Origin: Methanobacteriota archaeon
GTDB taxonomy: Archaea; Thermoplasmatota; Thermoplasmata; RBG-16-68-12
DNA: 6,239 bases
Direction of reading: 5' to 3'
NCBI GenBank assembly: GCA_005878415.1
Contig: VBMM01000135.1
Coordinates: forward strand, 1-6,239
Position numbers and translations under genes: made by a program. Positions 1-4,754 of the stretch are shown in pieces. The stretch's first letter is position 1. Every line of letters starts with the position of its first letter. The notes under the pieces are model-generated. The model saw only the letters and a program-made list of their open reading frames with translations. It did no database searches and was not told where the DNA came from.

Positions 1-6
1 GGGAAG

Positions 7-9
7 TGA
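7..9 (+). other. Possible stop codon of an upstream gene
   Basis: The codons GGG AAG TGA read straight into the ATG at 10, in the frame starting at base 1. This would place the end of an upstream gene directly against the start of the four-helix membrane protein, a spacing typical of co-transcribed genes. Only two sense codons are visible, so it cannot be confirmed from this window. Confidence 0.2.
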
Positions 10-711
10 ATGGCGAAAGGCCTCCGACCGCGCTCGCTCGCGGCGGGATTCGGGGTGTACTCCCTCGTCATCGCCTTCATCGCGTGGGGCTACGCGCAGA
101 GTCAGGGAGTCTGGTTCCCCCCGGACATCACCCGTTGGGTCTACACCACCTACATGCTCGTCGCGGCGATCTTCCTCGTCGGCCTGGGTGGCCTCGGTGT
201 CTCCGTCCGGCGCTCTTTCACTCGCCAGATTCACGAGATCGACCGCCGATCAGCGTCGCGGAATCCCGGCTCCGAGGGGTTGCCCCCGCCGCTGCCCGAG
301 ACGACGGCCGTTAAGGACCACGTGGATCGGGACATCGACGAGCTGCTGGAGAGCCTGAGCGAGATCGAGCAGACGACCGCGCAAGAGGCGGCCGCGATGG
401 ACATGGGCGTCAGCGAGGCGCCCGCTATGGTCGGTCCGCGGGACTCGGCCAGCGCGGCGCAGCGGGAGCGGCTCGTCCAACGGTCGAAGCAGCTCGGCCG
501 GTTCGTGCTCGGACCCGGGCTGGTCGCCGCGATCATCCTCGGGATCTCGGGCATGATGCTCCCCGGCTCGGACGGCTTCGCTCAGTACCAGTTCCAGCTC
601 AATACCGCCCTGATCCTCGGGATCGGATACAGCTGGATCGGGGTCGGCGGGTACATCGCCGCGACGGTCTACGCGCTCGCGAGCGGCCGCGACGACCGCC
701 GGAAGCGGTGA
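10..711 (+). CDS. Four-helix membrane protein of unknown function
   Basis: I do not recognise a family for this 233-residue protein. Hydrophobic segments lie at about residues 10-29, 45-66, 164-184 and 197-223. Basic residues at the N-terminus (K3, R6, R8), at 67-72 and at the C-terminus (RKR) suggest that both ends and the long central loop (about 67-163) are cytoplasmic. The loop holds a proline-rich stretch near 91-96 and then an acidic, probably helical or coiled-coil segment at about 103-127, which could mediate partner binding. The ATG at 10 is used because it keeps the basic N-terminus and the whole first helix; the in-frame GTG at residue 16 would cut into that helix. The start directly follows a TGA at 7-9 that may end an upstream gene, so it may be the downstream member of an operon. 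The reading frame is well supported by composition; the function is unknown. Confidence 0.8.
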   Translation: MAKGLRPRSLAAGFGVYSLVIAFIAWGYAQSQGVWFPPDITRWVYTTYMLVAAIFLVGLGGLGVSVRRSFTRQIHEIDRRSASRNPGSEGLPPPLPETTAVKDHVDRDIDELLESLSEIEQTTAQEAAAMDMGVSEAPAMVGPRDSASAAQRERLVQRSKQLGRFVLGPGLVAAIILGISGMMLPGSDGFAQYQFQLNTALILGIGYSWIGVGGYIAATVYALASGRDDRRKR

Positions 712-722
712 CGGCATGGCCG

Positions 723-746
723 AACCGACGGACTTTCGGTCCGGTT
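723..746 (+). other. Imperfect intergenic hairpin
   Basis: AACC (723-726) pairs with GGTT (743-746) and GGAC (730-733) with GTCC (739-742). This leaves a GAC bulge at 727-729 and a five-base loop TTTCG. It lies just after the first gene and about 28 bases before the TATA box of the next. It could help end transcription of the first gene or act in regulation, but no T-run follows, so a standard archaeal terminator is not shown. A chance hairpin in GC-rich DNA is also possible. Confidence 0.25.
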
Positions 747-773
747 GCCAGAAACGCGACGCGTTGGGGATGG

Positions 774-782
774 CTTTAAATA
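774..782 (+). promoter_or_regulatory. Archaeal TATA box for the 77-residue membrane protein
   Basis: CTTTAAATA is the most convincing archaeal TATA box in the window and stands out against GC-rich surroundings. Transcription would begin about 25 bases downstream, near 803-808. That gives a leader of roughly 20 bases before the ATG at 826, enough to hold the GGTGG ribosome site at 816-820. The box lies inside the longer open frame that begins at 745, which argues against that upstream TTG as the start. Confidence 0.6.
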
Positions 783-815
783 CGTCGAGACATGTTCGAC
801 CAGATTACAAGATAC

Positions 816-820
816 GGTGG
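816..820 (+). promoter_or_regulatory. Ribosome binding site deciding the start at 826
   Basis: GGTGG sits five bases before the ATG at 826 and resembles the archaeal anti-16S consensus (GGAGGTGA). With the TATA box upstream it selects ATG 826 over the in-frame GTG at 817, which would overlap the site itself. Confidence 0.45.
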
Positions 821-825
821 CAGGG

Positions 826-1059
826 ATGATTACTACCGTCGTGACCGTTACGTCCACGTTCCTCGCCGGAAGCTTCGGCGCCGCCGCGGTCGCGTCCCTC
901 ATCCTCTTCCTGATCATGCGCGAGCTGACATCGGCGCACGCGGAGGAGACGGGTAGTCCCAAGTCGAAACTCCTGTCGCACACGCTCCTCGTGCCGATCA
1001 CACCGCTGCTTGTCGTCTTCTGCTTCATCGTCGCGGTGAAGGTCCTCGAAGTCTTGTAG
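826..1059 (+). CDS. Small two-helix membrane protein, 77 residues
   Basis: This short protein has two strong hydrophobic segments, at about residues 5-31 and 51-77, joined by a polar loop (about 32-50) that contains charged and histidine residues. It is almost entirely membrane-embedded, with nothing large enough for an enzymatic domain, so a structural, regulatory or subunit role is more likely than catalysis. I do not recognise the family. The start is set by the TATA box at 774-782 and the GGTGG site at 816-820; a longer frame opens at 745, but it would include the promoter. The gene has its own promoter, so it is probably expressed independently of the upstream membrane protein. It faces the minus-strand gene ending at 1126, with 66 bases between the two stops. 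Confidence 0.7.
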   Translation: MITTVVTVTSTFLAGSFGAAAVASLILFLIMRELTSAHAEETGSPKSKLLSHTLLVPITPLLVVFCFIVAVKVLEVL

Positions 1060-1125
1060 GCCCGGAACCGGCGGGTTTCCTCCCCTGGTAACAGGCGCAC
1101 AGCTCCGATTGGAACCGTCCCCCGG

Positions 1126-1710
1126 TCACGGCGCCGCATTCACGACCTTTGCGAGCTTGCGTCGGAACCCCCACGCGAAGAGCACGAGGCCGATCACGAC
1201 GAGAGGGGCCCCGATCTCAAACCGATCGACCGCCACGAAGATCAGGGAGAATCCGACGAGGAACACCCCGATGTACGCGATTCGCTCGTGGCGGCTCAGA
1301 CGGAGGACCTCCCGCACGATCAGGTCCCGATATCGGATGAGCAGGACGGCAAGGATGATGAAGGCGATTGCCGCGACGAAGAAATCGAGCGTGAGTTCCG
1401 AATAGTAGTCGTCGAAGGTCAAGAGGAGCCCGACTTCGTCGCCGACGAATCCCGCCCCGACGCCGAATACGACCGCGTAGATGCGAGCGAACTTGACGTC
1501 GTTGTCGACGATCCCCAGCCAGCCGGAGACGCCCATCATCGCCAATCCGTACCAGAAGTGATGGAAGTGGATCCCGCCCGGGGTGAAGATCATGACGCTC
1601 GGAAGGAGGAGGTGGAAGATCCTGGCGCCGAAGAATCCTCCCACGAAGGCGAGCGTCGCCACGAACGAGAGTCCGTGCTTGAATCGAAGCGATTTCGTCT
1701 CCTCGGCCAT
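1126..1710 (-). CDS. Six-helix membrane protein with His/Asp motifs
   Basis: This 194-residue protein has about six hydrophobic segments (near 14-35, 50-66, 75-95, 107-125, 145-161 and 166-182). Polar residues that are unusual in a membrane protein cluster near helix ends: H33, the HFHH block at 48-51 followed by WYG at 53-55, D91-E92 in a glycine-rich segment, and D100-D101-YYS. Such an arrangement could bind a metal, haem or protons, but that is inference. The pattern reminds me of uncharacterised prokaryotic membrane proteins with an H-x-H-H motif; I cannot name a family with confidence. The ATG at 1710 is supported by a TATA-like box centred about 25 bases upstream, which implies a leaderless transcript. 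It lies 72 bases after the CPBP gene on the same strand but appears to have its own promoter. Confidence 0.8.
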   Translation of the reverse strand: MAEETKSLRFKHGLSFVATLAFVGGFFGARIFHLLLPSVMIFTPGGIHFHHFWYGLAMMGVSGWLGIVDNDVKFARIYAVVFGVGAGFVGDEVGLLLTFDDYYSELTLDFFVAAIAFIILAVLLIRYRDLIVREVLRLSRHERIAYIGVFLVGFSLIFVAVDRFEIGAPLVVIGLVLFAWGFRRKLAKVVNAAP

Positions 1711-1730
1711 GGCGAGGGGATGTCCGGACC

Positions 1731-1739
1731 GAAATAAGT
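1731..1739 (-). promoter_or_regulatory. TATA-like box for the His/Asp membrane protein
   Basis: On the minus strand this reads ACTTATTTC, an AT-rich island in GC-rich DNA. Its centre is about 25 bases before the ATG at 1710, so transcription would begin at or within a few bases of the start codon. That would be a leaderless message, which fits the lack of a convincing Shine-Dalgarno sequence before this gene. Confidence 0.45.
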
Positions 1740-1782
1740 GCCTTCAGACGGCCGCATGGGTCGGCCGCCGCGTCAACGGAAC

Positions 1783-2598
1783 CTATCGGAAGACGAACGG
1801 CGCCACCAGGTACAGGACGACGTATCCGTAGAACAGCCCGACGGAGAACACGAACACCATGTCGATCGCGCTGAGGAAGAAGATGTGGAGCGACGCGAAG
1901 ATCGCCGTCACAAAGAGCAAGCCGCCGGCGTCCCCGAGGCCCTCGATCGCGCGCTTCAGCAGGAGCCCGCGGAAGATCAGCTCCTCCGAGAGGCCCGTCG
2001 CGAGGAAGATGACGAGGCCTCCGGCCACGAGCGGCACGAACGCCAGCTCGGCGATCCACGGCCCGGGCTTCAGGATCTCGAACTCGACGACCCCGAGCGG
2101 GATGCCCGTCATCGCGATCGCCGTCTGGATCGGGATGTCCGACCACTCCCGGAAGTGAAGTCCGAGGTCTTTCGGTCGGAGTCGTTGCACGTACGCCACC
2201 GAGGCGATCGACACGAGGAGCGGGATGCTCACGAGGGCGAGCCACGGGATCGTGTTCAGCGGGTTCGTCTCCGCGTTCGCCCCCGGCAGGCCGAGGAAGT
2301 TGTACCGCGGCACGGCGAGCGAGAAGACGCGGACGAGGGAGGCGAGGCTCGTGGCCACGAGCAACATCGCCATCGTCCGATCGCGCGCCTCCATGACGAC
2401 GGACCCGAACATCAGCGTGAAGACGAGGAGGATGTGGATGCCCAGGCCGATCGGCTGGTACGCGCGCTCGGCGCCGGTCGTGCCCGAAGGAATCGCGATG
2501 AAGACCTCCGCCACGATGACGGCGGCGAGATAGCCGAGGAGGAGCGTCCACCGGGTCGTGCTGTCGGTCGCGGTTGCGGGCGCCGTCGCGGTCTCCAT
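1783..2598 (-). CDS. CPBP-family intramembrane protease-like protein
   Basis: The 271-residue polytopic membrane protein belongs to the CPBP (Abi/Rce1-like) group. Members with full motifs are glutamate-dependent intramembrane endopeptidases, such as the CaaX prenyl protease Rce1. Motif 1 is E205-E206-x-x-x-R210, within SEELIFRG. Motif 2 is F234-x-x-x-H238. The preceding RPKDLGL at 141-147 is also typical of the family. About eight hydrophobic segments are visible. The protein stops at residue 271, shortly after the glycine-containing helix (VGLFYGY at 253-259). The final H-x-x-x-N/D motif, which in Rce1 helps form the oxyanion hole, is therefore absent. I checked the other two minus-strand frames after the stop and neither restores it, so a simple recent frameshift is not evident. 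It begins 7 bases after the flippase gene, so the two are probably co-transcribed. Activity may be altered or lost; substrate unknown. Confidence 0.85.
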   Translation of the reverse strand: METATAPATATDSTTRWTLLLGYLAAVIVAEVFIAIPSGTTGAERAYQPIGLGIHILLVFTLMFGSVVMEARDRTMAMLLVATSLASLVRVFSLAVPRYNFLGLPGANAETNPLNTIPWLALVSIPLLVSIASVAYVQRLRPKDLGLHFREWSDIPIQTAIAMTGIPLGVVEFEILKPGPWIAELAFVPLVAGGLVIFLATGLSEELIFRGLLLKRAIEGLGDAGGLLFVTAIFASLHIFFLSAIDMVFVFSVGLFYGYVVLYLVAPFVFR

Positions 2599-2601
2599 GG
2601 T

Positions 2602-2607
2602 CCCCTC
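2602..2607 (-). promoter_or_regulatory. Ribosome binding site overlapping the flippase stop codon
   Basis: On the minus strand GAGGGG lies three bases before the ATG of the CPBP gene at 2598 and overlaps the TGA of the flippase gene (2606-2608). The spacing is a little short, but the position suggests translational coupling between the two genes. Confidence 0.35.
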
Positions 2608-3958
2608 ACGGGCGCGGCGTCGGCGCGAGCATCGGCTCTTCCTCCATCGGCCGCCCGGCGACGACGAGCAGATACGGCGTCGACGCGGCTTGGCCGATGA
2701 CCACCGCGATCGCCAGCCCCACGAGCCCGGACGACTGGAGCAAGACGTACCCGAGGCCGAGGGTGACGGCCGATCCGATGGCGGCCGACACGATCAGCGG
2801 GATGATCTCCTTGCGCACGCGCACGCGCGTCCCGAAGACGCTGTTCAGGAACACGGGGATGGAGGAGAGGCTCAGGATCCGCAGCGGCTGGGCGCCGAGG
2901 TCCGCCAACGTCGGCTTCTCGAACAGCCGGAGCAGGACGTCGGCGAAGACCCACATCCCGACGATGGCGGGAAGGAGGAGGGCGATCGAGAGCGCGATGG
3001 CCCGTCGCTCGTCCCGGCGTCGGTTCGCGTTTCGCTGGGACGCCTCGGCGTACAGCGAGGTCATCGTGGCCTGCGGGATGACGGTGAGAATGCCCGCCAT
3101 CACGGTCACGGCGTAGTACACGGCCGTCGCCGTGGAGGCAGTGGCCTTCGGCAGCGTGTTGATGATCAGCAGGGTCAGCAGGAGGCTGCCCGCGCTCCCG
3201 ATGAGCCCCGCGAGCCAGTTCCCCACGCTGAACCGGAACATCGGCCGGAGACGGCGGCGGCTGAGGCGGGGACGCGGGCGGTAGCCGGGGATGACGCGCG
3301 GGAGAAGGACGAGTCCCACGACGATGACGGAGATGGCGAAGCTGAGGGACCACGACATGTACACGCCGAGCGTCCCGCCCAGGACCGTGGCGAAGGCCGT
3401 CACGAAGAGGATCGGGAGCGGGACCTTGATCACGGAGAGCAGCACGACCCGGATCGCGAAAATGTCCGCGCGGCGCAGCGCGATGGCCGCCTGGTCGAGC
3501 ACCGGCCCGAAGGCGTACGCCACGGCGGTGAGCGGGATGATCAGGAGGTACACCGGATGCCCGAAGACCACGAGGAGGTTCGGCGACCAGAAGCCGAGGC
3601 TCACCACGAACGCGAGGGCGAGCGCAGCGCTGAGGACTCCGGCGATCGAGAGGGACGTGTTGACGAGCGCGGATGGATCGTCGGATTCCGGGAGGAACCG
3701 CACGAGGGCGATCGGCATCCCGAGCGACCCGATCCCGACCAGGAACGTGACCGTGTTCACCATCGTCGCCGCATAGCCGGCGTCGGTGAGGTCGTACGTC
3801 TGGTACACGACGTACAGGAAGACGAAGCCGAGCAGGCTCCCGATCAGGGAGGCGAGCATGATGAAAAACGCGTTGCGATAGAGCGGGCTCCTCGCCTCGT
3901 CCCACGCACGACCCACGAGGCGCTGCATCCGTTGGCGTGCATCGTCCATGGGACGCAT
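2606..3958 (-). CDS. Wzx/MVF-type polysaccharide flippase
   Basis: The product (450 residues from the start chosen here) is an integral membrane protein with about 12 helices. The first begins near residue 29, and basic loops occur near 225-240 and 308-320. The overall shape and the segment DAGYAATMVNTVTF, followed by GIGSLGMPIALVRFLPE, match the polysaccharide biosynthesis (Wzx-like) branch of the MOP/MVF transporter superfamily. These proteins move lipid-linked sugars across the cytoplasmic membrane, for example in surface glycan or protein glycosylation pathways. No glycosyltransferase is nearby, so the substrate is unknown. The frame stays open to a GTG at 4006, which overlaps the ABC gene stop as GTGA. 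I prefer ATG 3958 because a TATA-like box at 3986-3994 would put the transcript start near 3964; ATG 3949 is also possible. If GTG 4006 is correct the protein is 466 residues. Confidence 0.85.
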   Translation of the reverse strand: MRPMDDARQRMQRLVGRAWDEARSPLYRNAFFIMLASLIGSLLGFVFLYVVYQTYDLTDAGYAATMVNTVTFLVGIGSLGMPIALVRFLPESDDPSALVNTSLSIAGVLSAALALAFVVSLGFWSPNLLVVFGHPVYLLIIPLTAVAYAFGPVLDQAAIALRRADIFAIRVVLLSVIKVPLPILFVTAFATVLGGTLGVYMSWSLSFAISVIVVGLVLLPRVIPGYRPRPRLSRRRLRPMFRFSVGNWLAGLIGSAGSLLLTLLIINTLPKATASTATAVYYAVTVMAGILTVIPQATMTSLYAEASQRNANRRRDERRAIALSIALLLPAIVGMWVFADVLLRLFEKPTLADLGAQPLRILSLSSIPVFLNSVFGTRVRVRKEIIPLIVSAAIGSAVTLGLGYVLLQSSGLVGLAIAVVIGQAASTPYLLVVAGRPMEEEPMLAPTPRP

Positions 3959-3985
3959 CCCGTCGCGCGTCGCAAACTCCGGCCA

Positions 3986-3994
3986 CGATAAAGG
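3986..3994 (-). promoter_or_regulatory. TATA-like box inside the possible N-terminus of the flippase
   Basis: The minus strand reads CCTTTATCG, centred about 32 bases before ATG 3958, so a transcript starting about 25 bases downstream would have a leader of only about 6 bases. It lies between the ABC stop and the preferred flippase start, so the flippase and CPBP genes may be transcribed separately from the ATPase. No Shine-Dalgarno site precedes ATG 3958, in keeping with a near-leaderless message. Confidence 0.45.
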
Positions 3995-4002
3995 CTTTGC
4001 CC

Positions 4003-4668
4003 TCACCTGTCCCGGGAGAGGATTCCCGACTCGAGGCGGTACGTCGCCGCGGGCACGGCGCGCACCCCGGGGTCGTGGCTCGCGAGGACGATCGACGCAT
4101 GGTACGACGTCTGCGCGAGGGCGAACGCCTCCAGGACCGCGGCGGTGCCTTTCGCGTCGAGGGACGCGGTCGGCTCGTCCGCCAGGAGCGCCTTCGGTCC
4201 GTTCGCGAGTGCGCGGGCGACGGCCACCCGCTGCGATTCGCCGACGGAGATCTCGTTCGGCCGTCGCGTCGCGAGTCGCGCGAGGTCGAACGCATCGAGC
4301 AGGTCGGCGACGCGTTGGTCCGCGGGTCGTCGCGCGAGGCGCAGCGGCAGGGCGACGTTCTCTTCGACGGTCAGATCGTCGATCAGGTTGTGCGTCTGGA
4401 ACACGAAGCCAATTTCGTGCAGGCGGACCTTCGACAGCTCCGACTCCCGGAGGCGGGAGATCTCGCGGCCCGCGATCGACACGGAGCCGCGCGTCGGCAC
4501 GTCGAGTCCGCCGAGGATCGAGAGGAGCGTCGTCTTCCCGCTCCCGTTCGGGCCCCAGACGAGGACGGCCTCCTCACGGCCGACGTCGAGGGACACGCCC
4601 CGCAGCACGTCCGCGCGGCCGTCGTACGATTTCCACAAGTCGCGCGCCGACAGGACCGGCTCCGGCAT
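4003..4668 (-). CDS. ABC transporter ATP-binding protein, MacB/LolD type
   Basis: This single-domain ATPase (221 residues) energises a membrane partner by ATP hydrolysis. Counting from the start used here, it has Walker A GPNGSGKT at 39-46, the Q-loop in FVFQ (Q91), a signature reading SVGES at 141-145, Walker B ALLADEP at 160-166 with catalytic E165, the D-loop SLD just after it, and the switch histidine in SHDP (H198). The Q-loop region with LTVEENVALPL is typical of the LolD/MacB/FtsE-like exporter group, and the length is normal for it. The signature departs from LSGGQ (ISVGE here), a change seen in working members as far as I recall. No FtsX-like permease lies next to it; the next gene is a flippase. 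ATG 4668 gives the usual short N-terminus; ATG 4689 in the same frame would add seven Arg-rich residues. I see no strong promoter or ribosome site that decides between them. Confidence 0.9.
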   Translation of the reverse strand: MPEPVLSARDLWKSYDGRADVLRGVSLDVGREEAVLVWGPNGSGKTTLLSILGGLDVPTRGSVSIAGREISRLRESELSKVRLHEIGFVFQTHNLIDDLTVEENVALPLRLARRPADQRVADLLDAFDLARLATRRPNEISVGESQRVAVARALANGPKALLADEPTASLDAKGTAAVLEAFALAQTSYHASIVLASHDPGVRAVPAATYRLESGILSRDR

Positions 4669-4721
4669 GGCCGCTCGCCATCGACGCATCGTCGGAAGAG
4701 GATTTCGTGTCCGGAGGGAAG

Positions 4722-4730
4722 GTTCTTAGT
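4722..4730 (+). promoter_or_regulatory. Weak TATA-like box for the M3 peptidase
   Basis: GTTCTTAGT is centred about 28 bases before the ATG at 4755 and is the only AT-rich stretch at the right distance. Transcription would begin just before the start codon, giving a leaderless or nearly leaderless message. It lies in the short region between two divergent genes (ABC ATPase and peptidase). The match to a TATA consensus is modest. Confidence 0.3.
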
Positions 4731-4754
4731 GGCGGGCCGATTGCGGAATGCCTC

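Noticed and set aside
745..825. N-terminal extension of the 77-residue protein from TTG 745
   Set aside because: It would contain the TATA box at 774-782 and the ribosome site at 816-820, and its residues are unlike a membrane protein start.
1061..1078. Possible terminator hairpin (CCCG 1061-1064 with CGGG 1072-1075, then TTT)
   Set aside because: Only four base pairs and three T residues; expected by chance in DNA this rich in G and C.
1217..2551. 444-codon minus-strand open frame across the CPBP and His/Asp membrane genes
   Set aside because: It runs through two real genes in another frame and gives an Arg/His/Pro-rich product with no hydrophobic segments.
2558..3991. 477-codon plus-strand open frame opposite the flippase gene
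   Set aside because: The translation is dominated by Arg, Asp, Glu and His with no domain or membrane pattern. It is the GC-rich antisense shadow of a clear 12-helix protein.
2412..4295. 627-codon minus-strand open frame overlapping the flippase and the ABC gene
   Set aside because: It is out of frame with both recognisable proteins and its product is Arg/Pro/Ser-rich without motifs; a composition artefact.
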